Notes under the pieces: generated by a model
The model's input: only the letters and a program-made list of their open reading frames with translations
What the model was told of the DNA's origin: nothing
Databases searched by the model: none
NCBI RefSeq assembly: GCF_900747795.2
Contig: NC_041397.2
Coordinates: 187,822,172 to 187,886,171 of the forward strand
Direction of reading: 5' to 3'
From: Erpetoichthys calabaricus
Taxonomy: Eukaryota > Chordata > Cladistia > Polypteriformes > Polypteridae
DNA: 64,000 nt
Shown here: piece by piece, positions 1-13,400 of the stretch
Numbering within the stretch: the first letter of the stretch is position 1
Layout of the letters: the number at the start of each line of letters is the position of its first letter
Position numbers and translations under genes: made by a program

Positions 1-1268
1 TGTTACCCAAACACTGCTATAACCCACGTCCCCACTCCCTCATACACATTCTGGCCGATCCTCACATACTCCTCTCATTCACCTCTAGACATGGCACTCT
101 GCAGGTGGCAAGGTTTTCCGAATGACATAATTATTCTAAATTTGCCAGTTTGGTTTCAATGGCAGAAGTATTTTTGTTTTTGGGTTGGATTAGCATGAGG
201 ATCAAAAGAGATTGAATTGTTTCTGATTAAACCAAATTTATCTTCATGAATTATTTTATTTTAGCCTTGTTGCTTGTTAAAAAAAAAAAATTCCCTTAAG
301 TATTTGACACTCCTGAACTCGGACAGCATCTTTGTCTCTGGTTTCAGAGTGTGTGCCTGGACCGAGGGGCACAATAACAGTCAAGTCAAATCAAGACACT
401 GAGAAACGCCTAAGCACTTTCATGAAGTTTGTTTAAATTGCAATTAAGTGGGAATATTTAATGGCATTTTCATTCAAGCCCAAGCAGGGAGGGAGTAGAA
501 GAGGTCATCAAAGCCATTTTCTTTCCCCAGGCTCAGTAAGAAATCATATGAAGTGACCTTTATGACTGAAGTAAAGCCATTAAGTGGTACATTTTAACAT
601 CATCACAACACTAAGTTTTGGGAGCAGCTCCCTGGGCCATGCCATTGTTTATTAGGAAAACCCGGCACAGCTGTATGTGTGTGTTCTGTAAAAGAGTGAA
701 ATCTGCATTCATATAATGGAGCTTATCAAGTCCGCATGGGCATAGTGAGAGCTGTCAAGAACATAAGGGATGAATGAAGGAGATAGGTGAGCAAACACAG
801 CCACAGATGTAGCACCAGATATATAAGAAACCTCAAAGAGTGAATTCTCCTCAACCACAAGTCAAGAGTAAAATGACGCCACTCCTCGTTGCTTGCATGT
901 CCTCTTCTGTTCCAAATTGTGAGGCAAATAACAGGGCAGTAAAATGACTTCCACCTGCGAGATGGAACAAAATACGAAACATAACATGAACATCCCCTGT
1001 AAACTGGAGGAGTGAACTCCCAAAACAACTAGGGGGCCCACATAAATAAGGAAGGTGTGGGGGTGTCATTAGCCACAAACACACAGGAGGTGAGATAATA
1101 ACCACAAAAGACCTCCTTCCTGCCTTTTTCCACCAATTGTCTCTCCCGACTTCAAGCTCCCTGGTCATATGGCAATTGCCTCTTTGAAATCTAATGTGGA
1201 GCATAACTGGGAGATCACCTTCAGTGTCCTCTGAAGGGCAGCAGGCCATTTGGCACCCTTTGTATAAT
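1..1268. other. Intergenic, nothing recognised
   Basis: AT-rich non-coding sequence downstream of the hydrolase. Open frames here have no recognisable domain. A short oligo-A run at 280-290 is the only low-complexity feature. Confidence 0.5.
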
Positions 1269-1276
1269 GTGTATAG

Positions 1277-1918
1277 CGGGGGGTCCCCAACTCCAGTCCT
1301 GGAGGGCCGCAGTGGCTGCAGGTTTTCATTCTAACCCTTTTCTTAATTAGTGCACTGTTTTTGCTGCTAATTAACTTTTTGTGAATTAATTTTAATTGAC
1401 TTGTCTTTTAAAGATTTCTTTCCTTAAAATAAGTCAGAGCCTCAATCTCCAACTAATTTCACTCCAACCAGTTGCTTAATTAAGCTGTGATTCTTGATGT
1501 TAATTAAACTCATTCTTTAGTTCCATGGCTTGTTGCTGCTCTCATTGTGCAATAGCAGACATTTCTGAAATTATTGATTTTTCTAAAGGAGCACTGTTAC
1601 AATGTTTAGGTGATCAACATTCCTGAGAACTTCACCTTTCTTTATTTTCAGATATTGTATGATTGACAAAGTTTGCTGATCATGTTTTGGCTCATTTTGT
1701 ATCTCATTATTGTTTGGATGCTAATTATGGGCTCTGAGCATTCAAGAGTGCTTTGAGTAGTGAGAGAAGTACTATATAAATGTAAAAAATAATTATTAGT
1801 TAAAATGAATTCAAAAGAAATTAATTGGCAGCAATAACATGTCACTAATTAAGGAAAAGGGGTAGAATGAAAACTTGCAGCCACTGCGGCCTTCCACGAA
1901 AGTTATTGGAGACCACTG
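1277..1918. mobile_element. Non-autonomous hAT element (MITE), 642 bp
   Basis: The terminal inverted repeats are long: the left end reads ..GTCCCCAACTCCAGTCCTGG and GCAGTGGCTGCAGGTTTTCA, and the right end reads its complement down to GGAGACCACTG. It is flanked by near-identical 8-bp duplications GTGTATAG / GTGTATAT, the hAT target-site length. The TIRs extend about 80 bp. It carries no transposase. A SINE/L2-type tail fragment lies inside at 1745-1800. Confidence 0.8.
1745..1800 (+). repeat. SINE/L2-type 3' tail fragment inside the hAT MITE
   Basis: GTGCTTTGAGTAGTGAGAGA, then ..ACTATATAAATGTAA, matches the tail of the SINE at 12010-12190 (GCGCTTTGAGTAGTGAGAAA). Only the tail remains, so it is a nested scrap or an acquired part of the MITE. 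Confidence 0.55.
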
Positions 1919-1989
1919 GTGTATATCATTACTGGCTGTTCTACCTGCCTAAGGAAATCTGAGTAATCAACGTAGACCTCGGTGTTAAT

Positions 1990-2245
1990 GTTTGTAGTGC
2001 ACCATCTATTGTGCGTTACATTTGTCATTCCAACAGATGACATGTCACAAGCATTTGTAGTAATGCATTATTACAAATGTTTGTAAGCCATCTGTTAGAA
2101 TTTGTTATATGCTACTTGGTATAGGTTTCACAAAATCAGTGGTGTTTGTGATGCGCTATCTGTTGGAATGAAAATGTTTTATTACAAATATTTGTGATAC
2201 GCCATCTATTGGAATAATAGAGACATAGCAACCAGACAGACACAC
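1990..2245. repeat. Degenerate direct and inverted copies of a 25-bp unit
   Basis: The unit TTTGTGATGCGCCATCTGTT-GGAATG recurs about four times in direct orientation (near 1995, 2080, 2147 and 2190) and once inverted (near 2030). Spacing is about 40-70 bp. It looks like a decayed satellite or palindromic MITE. Confidence 0.5.
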
Positions 2246-2249
2246 ACAG

Positions 2250-3370
2250 ACACTTGTTCTTCTATTAAGGTGGATATCTGCATAGATAGTTCTATGAATG
2301 TGTATGTACACACATATACTGTATATATTTGTAATGGAAAATACCCATTAAGTCTATATTGAAACATTACTTTTTCAAAAATATCATTTTTTAGAATTTT
2401 TTTTGTTCTATACTATACCCAAAATGTTATATATCTGCATAAATTAAAAAGTAGTAGAAAAAGACTTAGACATGTGTACTTAAAATAATGAAAACACAGT
2501 GTAAGTAAAATGAAAGAAGAAAAGCACAAATAAGGCACAAAGAAAAAGACAAATGTCTTCAAAAACAGTAAAGAAGGTTGCAATGATGCATCAGCTGATA
2601 CCACAAAAAGATACGTTTTTGCTGCTCCATTTAGGGTATGAATGGCTGTTAAGAGCTCATGGAGATGCATTGTACTCTGTCTGTGTGACAGGGTGGCACA
2701 TCACACAACTTCTAGTCAGCGGGGAAAACAAACTTGACAACTTCAGTTGCTAGTGTCATCGCCTGAGCATGTCATGTTAGACATCTAGTACGTAAAACAC
2801 AAGACATTAGAAAGATCTGCCTCTTTCTATCATTTGAGAGGTCCAAAACACCCTCACTCCTCATTTCTCATTGCTGCTTTATATGCGTCGTCGTACTTCT
2901 GGCTGACTGCTCATTGGTTCTCAACTCTCGCACACAAGGAGGCAAAAATCAGACCTGCCTTGACAATCTGAAAATGAATGCAGTGGGTTTTGGGAAAGCT
3001 GGAACAAGAAGAAGGAATCTTCGAATCTTCTTCTTTGTTCTTAAATAGCTTTGTATTTCAGAATATTAACCTTGTGTTTTTGATAACACTGTATGGAACA
3101 TTTTCTGTGAGTTTTTGAGAACCTGCTAAATGGCAATTTGCTCCATTATTGATGATGCTGATGTTTGGGCCTAATGACACCAGAGGAAGGAAAAGAGAGG
3201 GAACTGGAAATGAAGCCTAAAGCACAGCTTTACAGGCTTGTTTTAGTTTGTAACAATATTCATTTATATTTTGATATACCCAGTGTCAGTTCTGCTGTTA
3301 AAGAGTACAACAGTTAAGGTGTACATACTGGTGTGTACGGGTACTTCTCAGGACGCACACCCCACTACCA
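2250..3370. other. Intergenic, nothing recognised
   Basis: AT-rich sequence with no recognisable coding domain or repeat family. Confidence 0.5.
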
Positions 3371-3375
3371 ACTCA

Positions 3376-4053
3376 TCTCTCTATTATAAAAAAAAAAAAA
3401 ATCCTGGAAAGGAAAAGCAGGGTGACGAGACGTGATCTTCTCAGAAGTTCTCAGAAGACACTTAAATGACCCGCGAGACAAAAGAGACTGGCCACGGAGC
3501 ATCTTGCGGGGACCATAAACATGAGACTTGGTGCCAAGAGATTGTCCCAGGGCCGTCTCGCAGGGACGTGGAACATGAGATTCTTGCAAGACACGCCCTA
3601 CTTACAAACAATATCAAAGAGCACGGCCAGCAAAACACTGTCTTGTAGAGGCACATAGCACACACAGATCCTGTGCTCCCAGCACATATAAAGCGTATAA
3701 GGACAATACGTTCTAGATGAAACGTCAATGACTACGCAAAGAAGAAAAAGCAATGCAGAGAAAAGAAACCCAAAAGCGTTGGAGAGAAAAAAAAGGCAGA
3801 TAAGAGATTATGAAAGCAGTGGAATTCTAAAGGCTCAAACAAACGATGGCGTGATACACGTGCAGAGAAAGGTACAGAATATGTAAGCAGTAAAATTCGA
3901 AAGTAATTCAATGTGATCTTGAAAAAAGGGAATTCCAAATATTGTTTTTAATGAAGCTTTAAAGTTAAAGTTTAAAAGCTTTTAAAATTGAATACCCAAT
4001 TAACCAAGCAGAGGGGTTGACGAGCAAAGCGAGCAGGGGGCGGAACCCCCTAG
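3376..4053 (+). mobile_element. Non-autonomous Helitron, about 680 bp
   Basis: It begins A|TCTCTCTATTATA, the TC start typical of vertebrate Helitrons, and ends with GAGCAAAGCGAGCAGG followed by a GGGGGCGGAACCCCC hairpin and CTAG. The ends and internal blocks (ATCCTGG, GACGAGACGTGATCTTCTCA, TAAAATTCGAAAGT) match the copy at 57221-57770. No Rep or helicase frame remains. Confidence 0.75.
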
Positions 4054-4101
4054 CAGTTAGAAAAGAAAAACAAAAACAAAAAATGTTCTTTCAACGACAC
4101 C

Positions 4102-4120
4102 CCCCCCCCCCCCCCACCCC
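4102..4120. repeat. Poly-C run
   Basis: A homopolymer tract of about 17 C residues then CACCCCC. Similar poly-C runs occur at 6776-6794, 25170-25190 and 56049-56078; lengths are likely to be error-prone. Confidence 0.8.
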
Positions 4121-4124
4121 CAAT

Positions 4125-6590
4125 GTCACTGTCTCTGAAGAAATTGTAATATTGCCATTGTGTCTGAAACATTCTATATGTAAGAGGAGAAAGAAGAAGC
4201 CAAAACAACCCAGAGTGCCTTCAGTTCAGCCACTTTATGTACATAAATGCAGTTGTACATGCAAGTGGAGGCAGATCTTTGTCTTTTTTTGTTTTGTTAA
4301 CTAATTCATACCTTGACTTTTAACTGTTGTGTGATTCTATATTTGGTAACCACCCTGCACATCTCTGCTGAATTAGAGTGATGTGAAGGGCAGAATGAGC
4401 AAAGGCATGTTACTGTTCATTATTTGTATAAATGCTAATGTGTCTGTACTTGGGGGGGAAAACATTGCCCATCACATAGAAGACATAGCTGTGTGATTAA
4501 ACTGTTCATTGAGTAGCTAAATTTATATTAACCTTCCATAAAAATAACGGATTTAGTCAACGAAAACAATTGTAGAGACTGGTACCTACCACATATCGTT
4601 CTATTGCTTCAGCTATAAAATCAAATAAATGTCAAAGCAAATGACACAAACATTAGAAATTTTATTCACCTTTCACTGACATAATGGATGTAAACAGTTT
4701 TATAGTTAAGAAAATCGGAACCCAATCCTGTAATTACGATTGCGTGTCATTGATGCAGAAGCAGCTGTTGTTTTCATGTGGTTATCTTGGAGCTCATGCA
4801 GCTTATTATTAAACTGAAAGTGAAATCAAGACGGAGAAGAGCTTCTTGAAGCACCAAGCAGGATGGGGCGGGCTCAGATTTGTGTTTTCATGCACTGACC
4901 CGCCCACATCTAACCATGCAAATGAAGATAACATTACATGGGCGGGCCAGGCTCTAATATCTAGTCCCGCCCATGTCGGTCTCCACCCTCTTCCACGCTG
5001 TCCCATCCCATGGCCCACAGCAAGGACCTTCTCACCTCACAATGGTTCAGCTTTCGGGAGCCACAGACCACGAAACCCAGCTACCTCCTTGTGAACCTCA
5101 TTTTCATTGGGTTGTTATGATCCCTATGGCACCGTGAAGAACTGCTCCCACCCCACCCGCAGTCTCTGGCCCACTTCCATCTTGTTGAAGGTACTATAGC
5201 ATCCGAACCAGTTCTGTCAGGTTCTGCAACAGCTTCTTCCCATGGCTGCCTGGAGTCTGAGCTTATTTATATGCACTACATTGTTGTTGCACTTGTTACT
5301 ACGGTTGGTTTAATGCGCATCAACCTAATAACAGCCATTATCGAGTAGTAATGTCCTCCTTAGAAAGCTCTTACATATGTGGTGCAACATAATTTGCAGT
5401 TTAAAAATTGTGATTCTAGTTCAGACTCCTTGGGCAGATTTTGCTATCTTCTCCCTGAGATTGGTGGTAAAAAATATTACTTTATGCTGTGTCTTCAGAC
5501 CCACTATTGTCCACTCTTTTTTTATTTTGGGTATCTCTGACTAATCAAATTCTTCACTTAAAGACTTTAAAGTAATTCTAGGCTTTGACACACATGCTCT
5601 TATAAATTCTTTTAGATGATTCCCCCTCCTTTGCATCATTGTTAATCCTATTCCACTCAGGGTGTATTCGATTTGAACGTTGTGGATTCCTTTTATTTTT
5701 TTAATTAACTCCTCACTGATGTTTCATGGCACTACTCTGAGTCAAGATTAAATTGCATTTTCATCTCACACTAACAGTCTCCTGCCATTACGAATGCCAC
5801 TTCTTCTCCCTCAGCCTCATCCGCATGTTAATTTTTTCAGAAATGCAGCCCATTTATAAGAATTTATATTTTTTAATACTGAATTACCATGCTTTTGTAA
5901 AGTTAGCTGTTAAAATTTACATTCTTGATTTCACAATTTCTTACTTCACCTGTCAAGGTCAGTGAATAAAAATAAATGAACTTGCAACACGTTTTATCAT
6001 TTTTAGAGTGTGCACAGCCTAGAGTGGTTGATTCTTAGCATGAATTATTAATAATCTAGGCAAGATTTAAATTCCCTCTTTTTTCAAATTAGGCATATAA
6101 GGGCAAGAGTGGATCTACCATCAGGGTGCTCTCTGTGGGCGCCCAGGGGCCTTTTCATTAATCCACCCTCTGGTCACAATGAAACAATTAAGACTCCTAG
6201 GGGGAACCTCCTGCCCTGCGCAGCTTAATGAAATGATCAAGTCTCTGCGTGAAATTACCAGATCTCCAAATGCTGCACTTGTAAAAGTACGATCAACTCA
6301 CCAAGTTAAGTCACCAAGGGGCCTGTGGGGGTCTTAATCTGGGATTGCACAAGTGTTAGATTTTATGTATATGGAGCTAAACCCCATAGATTATTAACAG
6401 AAATGTTACTTGCACCCATTTCTCCCATTAAAACTAAATCAGGGCTTTCCTAATTCAAAGATAAGAGGTTTCCCTTCATGACTTGGAACTTTATTATTAT
6501 ACCCTTTGGCCTATCTTGCTTCTGTCAATCCTCCATCTTAACTGTTCATTGAACAAAGGCAGGCTTGCTTGTTTGCTCACCCCCCAAAAC
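4125..6590. other. Intergenic, nothing recognised apart from a GC-box cluster
   Basis: No gene was recognised. At 4860-4980 four GGGCGGG/CCCGCCC boxes in alternating orientation surround ATGCAAAT (about 4915), which could be a regulatory cluster or a decayed element. The rest is AT-rich. Confidence 0.4.
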
Positions 6591-8628
6591 CAACCACTCA
6601 TCCCCAACCATTTTTTAAATTAATTTAATTTATTAAAAGCATATAACATTCCATAAAATCATGTCAAGCTTAACAAAACTAAAATCAAATCAACCCCCAC
6701 CCATAAGAAAGAGAGGAAGGCCAACAAACAGAAAAACTGTTAACAGCAGTAAAGAGAGAAAGGAGTCTTTTCGCCCCCCCCCCCCCCCCCCCCCAATATA
6801 CAGTAAATGCTTAATGTAAAATGTTATTGATTAGGTTCTGCCAGATTTTAAAAAAAGTTTTGCACAGATCCTCTAAGTGAGAATTTGATTTTTTTTTTTC
6901 AATTTCAAATAGTATATAACATCAGTTACCCACTGACTTAAAAAAGAGGTGGGTTAGGATTGTTCCAGTTGAGCAAGACAAATCTACGTGCTAATAGTGT
7001 AGTAAAGGCAATCAGTTTGTTTGTCCTTCTCCACTTTAAGCCCATCAGGGAGTGCATCAAACACAGCTGTTAGTGGATTAGGGGGGATTGATGCACCAAG
7101 GCTGTCTGATAGGCATTTAAAGATTTTGGTCCAGAATGATGTTAATTTGGTGCAGGCCCAAAACGTGGTTCAATGAGGCTGGAGCTTGATTGCAACGTTC
7201 GCAGGTTGGATCTTGCCCTGGAAACATTTTTAATGAGATAAATGTGCTCGATAAAAGAGTTTAAGTTTGAATAATTGAATGTTTTGCACATATGGAGCTT
7301 GAGTGAATTCTGTGCTTGGCTGCCTTCCACTCTGTTCCTGAAATATTGAGTAAGAGATCCTTTTCCCACTGTACTCTTGGATCTTTAAAAGGAAGGGACA
7401 ATAAAACGTTTTTAAATATTATAGAAATGCTGTCTGAGTCCCTAAGACTGATCAATATCTCTTCTGGAATAGAAATAGGTGGGAGGTGAGGAAAATTGGG
7501 TAGATTTAGTTTAGCAAAGTTTCTAATTTGGATATAGTGGAAAAATTGTGTTGATGGGAAATTACATTTGGAATAGAATTGATCACAGGATGCAAAGATA
7601 TTATTTACATACACATTTCTAAATGATTTAATCCCATTCATTTTCCAAACATTAAAAACTGTGTAAGTTCGTGAGGGTGGAAAAGGGTGGTTATCATGTA
7701 GAGGAGCCACAGATAAAATATTCTCTAACTTAAAGTGCTTCTTAGGTTGGTTCCATATTCTGAGTGAATGAAGGACAATTGGGTTGTTAGTATATTGACG
7801 ATACCTTATATTTACTGGTCTGCAATGCAAGGAATTTAAAGAAGTACTGCAGGGTTTAATTTCCATTGCAGACCAAGCTAGTGTGTGTTCATCTATTTCT
7901 GTCAGTGTCCAGGTTTTTATAGCTTGTATGTTTGCCACCCAGTAATAAAATTGAAAATTAGGTAGAGCCATGCCGCCTTCTGATTTAGGTTGTTGTAGGG
8001 TCGTCTTTTGAATGCGTGGATTTTTCGAATGCCAAACAAATGTTATGATTAAATATAATTTCTTAAAAAAGTATTTGTTAATGTATATGGGGATGTTTTG
8101 AAATAGGAACAGAAGCTTAGGGATGATATTCATCCACACAATGTTAATTCTCTCTGTTAAAGTAAGATGGACCATCTATGTATGTCTTGTTTAATTTTAT
8201 CCATGCAAACAGCAAATTCTTGTTGAAAAAGAGCTTTATAATTACTTGTGATGTTGACCCCTAGGTATTTAAACTGATCTGCAATGATAAAAGAGAAGGT
8301 GTCCAATCTAATATTGTGTGCTAGAGAGTTCACTGGAAACAGCACACTTTTGTTCAAATTAATTCTGTTCTGCTGTAAGGGCTGTAGGCACAGTATTTTG
8401 TGGGTCTGATATATACAGTACCATATCATCTGCATATAGTGATATTTTCTGTTCAATTCCTTCTTTGAAAATCCCCTTTAACTCTGATGCATTTCGGAAG
8501 TGAACAGCCAGTGGCTCAATGGTGATGGCAAATAGCAGTGGTGAGAAGGGACATCCTTGTCTAGTACCAAGTTCTAGTTTGAAGTAGTCTGAAATAATGT
8601 TGTTAATTTGATCCTTTTATCACTCATA
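6590..8628 (-). mobile_element. L1-clade LINE, 3' part (RT to 3' UTR), 5' truncated
   Basis: On the minus strand the reverse transcriptase begins near 8600 with LGTRQGCPFSPLLFAI and IEPLAVHF, then YADDM (active site, about 8425), then FKYLGVNIT. A long frame 8175-7261 follows with FVWHSKNPRI, SEGGMALPNFQFYYW and WVANIQAIKTW, all typical of vertebrate L1 ORF2 C-terminal regions. The frame changes between 8456-8157 and 8175-7261, so at least one frameshift is present. The AT-rich 3' UTR contains a poly-C run on the plus strand (6776-6794). Confidence 0.88.
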
Positions 8629-9746
8629 CTTTAAAGTCCTGGTGGCCAGGTACAACAGCTTCTAGGTCTCATTCCTGTTTGGCACTCAAAGCTCCCAGAC
8701 TTTATAATGATGCTTTCTGTATTGGAGGACAGCCCAGTGTTTTCCCCACATTGGCCTCTTTTATGTATTAACATTCTCAGGAATACGTTTGATGACTCAG
8801 GACACCGGATATTCCACATATTAAGGTCCAGTTTCTCCATCACCTCCTCTTCTTTTGACTTTTACCTTCAACTGAGGTGAGTTCTTAAGACATGTGGTGT
8901 GTTCCTTTCTTACCCTTTTTGTTCTCATCCACTTTTTTCTGTGCTCATTCTTTCTCACCTAAACAAACAAAAAAACCAACAGTTGCTACTATTTGTAGCA
9001 ATAGGCAAAGCCTCCTACAAGCCCCTTGCTCACATATTCTTTCTGACAATGTGATCTTCAACACCATCTTTAAGAATATCACTCATCATCAGCACACACA
9101 ATTTCATTTTGTCCCTCACTTGTATCTTACATCACGTAAAAGTTTTGCTATGGGTTTATCCACTGATCTCCTTTGTCAATTCTGCTTTTTAAATTTTCTC
9201 AAAACCTTTCTCAACATGTTTTGGAAGTGTCCCACTGTCACTGACAAGCTGGTTTGCTTTTTCAAATTCCCTTTCTTCAATGCTGGTTGTCCAGGTTCCT
9301 CCTTCACCTCAGATCTTTCTTCTTTCCACACACTCTCAGTTCAGCGAAGGTTGTTCTCCCTGGGTACCATTGTTGTCCAACTTGCACTGGCCTCTCGATG
9401 GAATTTCCTCTCTTCTACTTCTGTTGGAAATCCTTCTATAATCTGACTCTTTTTGAACTCTGTTTGGCTCCAACACCAGGGAGTGGCTTTTGGTCACCAA
9501 GCTCACAGGTGATTGGCTGTCTGGTGGCTAGTGATGATGGGAACTTAGCCTCCTTGCTGCCCAGCTGTGGACTGTTGCCCTCTGTGATTAGTCGTGTAGG
9601 CTCCATTTTAGTTACTGTCTCCATCTGTGTTTATTATTTTTTCTCACAGGATTTGGTTCATATTATCTTGTGACTGCATATATCCTGCTTCCTTTTGTAT
9701 TTTACTTATTTTCTTCAATAAAAATCGGTTCATAAAAAAAAAAAAA
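8629..9746 (+). mobile_element. L1-type LINE 3' fragment with poly-A tail
   Basis: The plus-strand frame 8892-9446 contains SFAMGLSTDLLCQFC followed by FLNMFWKCPTVT, the C-x2-C/H/C region that ends vertebrate L1 ORF2. The end shows AATAAA (9717-9722) and a 13-A tail (9734-9746), consistent with retroposition. It abuts the minus-strand L1 fragment head to head. Several stops and frame changes make it dead. Confidence 0.7.
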
Positions 9747-10081
9747 CAGGGTTACCAGCCCATGATGGATAAGTCAGTTTCAGGAAATGTTTGGACAAAT
9801 TGATATTGTTGAGTTTTGATTTCTGTTTTAAAGCAGATGATAAGCAAATGCAAGTGGATTTTTCAATTACGAAAATACAATAATGGCACAATTTTCTATT
9901 GCTGTAAAATGATTTGATGAAAAAATTTTTATACTACTGCATTCAATTTCCAAGCCCTGATTGAGATCAGTCTGATATTCGCACAGTAATCAATTAAATG
10001 CCAATAGAGCAGTCAGGCGTAGGCACAGAATAACATGCTGAGGACAGCAAAGCTGATATTTTCCATAGCTTATATGTGCTG

Positions 10082-10429
10082 CTAGTTTAGTGCCATCCAG
10101 AGCAGCTCTTTGATTACGTTCATGTTGCACTTCTTCATTACAAATATCTTGCGAGTCGTGTTTAGCTCATTCATTGGATCCACTGCCATCATCCCTCGGG
10201 TTAAATGCCCACTCAGTTCCACACTGGCAGCACATTCAGACATTTCAACTATTGCACTATTATTTATAGCAGCAGCCATGGCAAATGAATCATAGGGAAC
10301 AAATCCATTTCCGAATAGGAGATCTTTTCTGGAGGTGACCTCTCTAAAATATGCTTTGCAGGATGAAGTTATTTTCTTCATGAATTCTGCCTTTTCAGTA
10401 CCTTGGTTCACCCATTTGTCAAAGAATTC
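10082..10429 (-). CDS. Nucleoside hydrolase terminal coding exon 5
   Basis: Codes residues 205-319, from [16 protein letters not shown] to ELLWMALN, then TAG. The acceptor is tttatacag|GAATTC. It contains [14 protein letters not shown] (Asp251 is the presumed metal ligand, Tyr250 at the His position) and [12 protein letters not shown]. No clear AATAAA/cleavage pair is visible on the minus strand in the first 300 bases downstream, so the 3' UTR end is not placed. Confidence 0.92.
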   Translation of the reverse strand, partial: EFFDKWVNQGTEKAEFMKKITSSCKAYFREVTSRKDLLFGNGFVPYDSFAMAAAINNSAIVEMSECAASVELSGHLTRGMMAVDPMNELNTTRKIFVMKKCNMNVIKELLWMALN

Positions 10430-13400
10430 CTGTATAAAAACAAGAGTAATTATATGAGACTTTACCCAGACATGTCCATCAGTACATCTCTAGTCATTAC
10501 CTAATCCTGAACAGCTCAGATCGTCTCTGCTAATCATCTTTTACTAGAGGGAGTGGTTCAGCCATTAAACATTTGTTCCTTTCACAGGGCACTCGCATGT
10601 TTTGTGTGCATTTGAACAGCTGATGTACCGTTTTAAAAAGCTGCTTTGAAACATTTGTGTAAATTTCATGAAAATCGGTGGCACTGCCAGTCAGTGTCAT
10701 ATCTCAGACTGAGTTTTTAGCAAGCCAGCGTTGACACCCTAGTACTGTAACCAATCAACCTTACTTTTATTCTGAACAACCACCTCCTCTCAGCTGTTGT
10801 TATACTTGAGATTGCGTCAAAAAATCTCAAACTTTGAAACTGGGTCTTAGGATTATGGATCATCCTTCTTTGGCAGCTGCAGTACAGGACAACTCTTTAA
10901 GATTAATGGCCAATCAGGCTTCATTTAGATCACTTTGCTATATTCATTTTGATGATAGAGAGGCTTTTTCTGTGATCAATGTCAAAAAACAAAGCAAATT
11001 AGATCCACTGTAATTCAATTTTGGTCTACCTAATTATATAAGTAAGATTAGGACTGAGGTTATGAAATATCAGGTCCATTTCTTGCAAACTTGGGCTTAC
11101 CCAGTGACTCCTCTGAGAAGAACAAGGTCAAAAAGTCCAGGACTACACTATAAACACAGCTTCCTCCCTTGTTGCCAAGAAGTAAAATGTGACAGTAAAA
11201 ACTAACAAAGTAAACTCTTCTTCATGTGCCATGTTTTATTTGTTCTCTTTAAGAAGTAAGAAGAAGTAGGATTCATTTTCTTAGTAAGTGAGCATGCACA
11301 TTCTGCTGGAACTTTTTTTTTTTAATTCTTCTTTCTCCTTCAGATGCAAAACACATTTGTTAACAAAAATAACAGATTACAGGCAGGCAATGGCAACTTA
11401 CCCATGGGAGTTTGTTCTGACAAGTAAATTCCCATGTGGCAATGTAGGTAGGGCAAGAAAATTCATTAAGGACAACATGTGCTGCTTCTGGGTCCATGAC
11501 AAAATTAAATTCTCCGCACGCTGACCTGTTTCCTTGACCTACACAGTAAGACACAAAGGCATGATATATGATGGTGAATATTAACCTTTTACACATATTC
11601 ATATCTTTACACAAAGCAACTAGTTTTGACTGCTGAGGAGCTGAACAGGTAACATGTAGTCTAAACTTTTTGTCAAATTCTAAATATAACTTAAGTTTTC
11701 ACACTGGCATGGCAGCCCAATAAAGACTATTTTGCTATCCTAATCAATGTTTTCTTTTTTTAATGCCATTAGACTTGTTTGACACAATTTTACACATGTG
11801 ACGAGAATGGACACAACTATCAAATGTTATCTGTAGATATGCTATAAGAACACTTCACCGTCTATTTGGGAATGGTTGAACTGTTATGTTGTTTTGAACA
11901 TATAGATCAGTTACACCATCTCCTCTCACTCAATGGACTGCTTATTCACTGTCATTATCATGATCTATTCCAAACAAGTACGAGACAAACCGGAATAAAC
12001 ATGGGCCATGCATACCAGTGACACATTTTTAACACTGCACTGGCAATCGGAAGGCTGCCAGTTCGAATCCCATAAATGCCAATAGGGACTCTGCTCTGTT
12101 GGGCCCTCGAGCAAGGCCCTTAACCTACAATTGCTGAGCGCTTTGAGTAGTGAGAAAATCGCTATATAAATGCAAAGAATTATTATTATTATTACCATAT
12201 AACCCAAAAAATACACTTTATTCTGAGGATAAATTGAGGAACCACTTGGCATTAGTATGAGCAGGTCCATGAACATTACTACATATAAAAGATATTTATA
12301 TACCACTCATTTTTAATTAGGTTGATGCAGTAAACTTCTAGTGCTTCCCACACCAGTTTATGTGGATCAAGTCTGTAACTGCAAGGCCCTTTTTTCTGGG
12401 GAGTCCAACATAGTCTGTAATAACACTTTCCCTCTACCATTCTAAAGACACACATTTCTGATTAGTTGCCAACTATAAATTTGTCTTACAGGGGAAGATG
12501 TATATGGAAATGTCCTGTGGTGAATAACACCCTGCCAAAGTTAGTTCTTGCCTTACAAGATGTTCTTAAAAGTTCTTGATGCTGTTGAGCTAGGCTCTCT
12601 CCACCCCCAAACCTCTGTAATAAATAATAACAAATAAAATTGAATAGTTTAATTTAATTTGTACTAGCTGTGTTACCTGGCTTCAACCCGGAAGTCTCCA
12701 AAGACAATGGGCCTCAGTTACAGTGCTGTCAGTTAATCAGATGTATCAGAAGTGTTATGTAACCAACAAAACACTTTTTTGTATTTAATATTTGCAGAAT
12801 TTTTTACCAGGGACTACAATTATTAGTTCACTGGAATGCCTTACTGTTAAATATGCTACTCATATTCCATGAGTAAAACATTACTGCGGAATATTTTGCG
12901 CATGCAGTTTATGGTATAACAAATCAAGATTGGCAGGAGGACTTGGAGCCACTCTAGCACCGCCAGTCGCATCTTATTGTCTTGGGTTTATAGAATCCAA
13001 CTCCTCCTGTATTTTTCTTTCCCTCCCTAGCATCTAGATTTAGGGTGTATAAGATGTGTAACCACATTTCAATTCAGTTTCGGTGAAAGTTTCTTCTTCC
13101 ACTTCGGAGATTATGCCACATATCATTCTGTTTCTTTTCCCTTGTCAAAACACCTTTGCTTATTTACTTATCTGTGCCCGCTATTGGTGAGTGGTGATGT
13201 TGTGCTGGCAGCATTCAACTGGCAGCCTGTCTGCATTGAGCAGAATAAAGACAACGCATTTAAATAACCCACTCCCCATAGCATTATTATTGACAAATAT
13301 CAACAAATAAACATGTCAGCTAATTTTCTTTTTTCTATAATGTCACCAAATTTCAACCCAATCAATCAGTTTTCTATTGTAGGGTGTCTTTATCTCTGCA

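Noticed and set aside
10110-10295. Plus-strand open frame of 61 codons
   Set aside because: Antisense shadow of nucleoside hydrolase exon 5.
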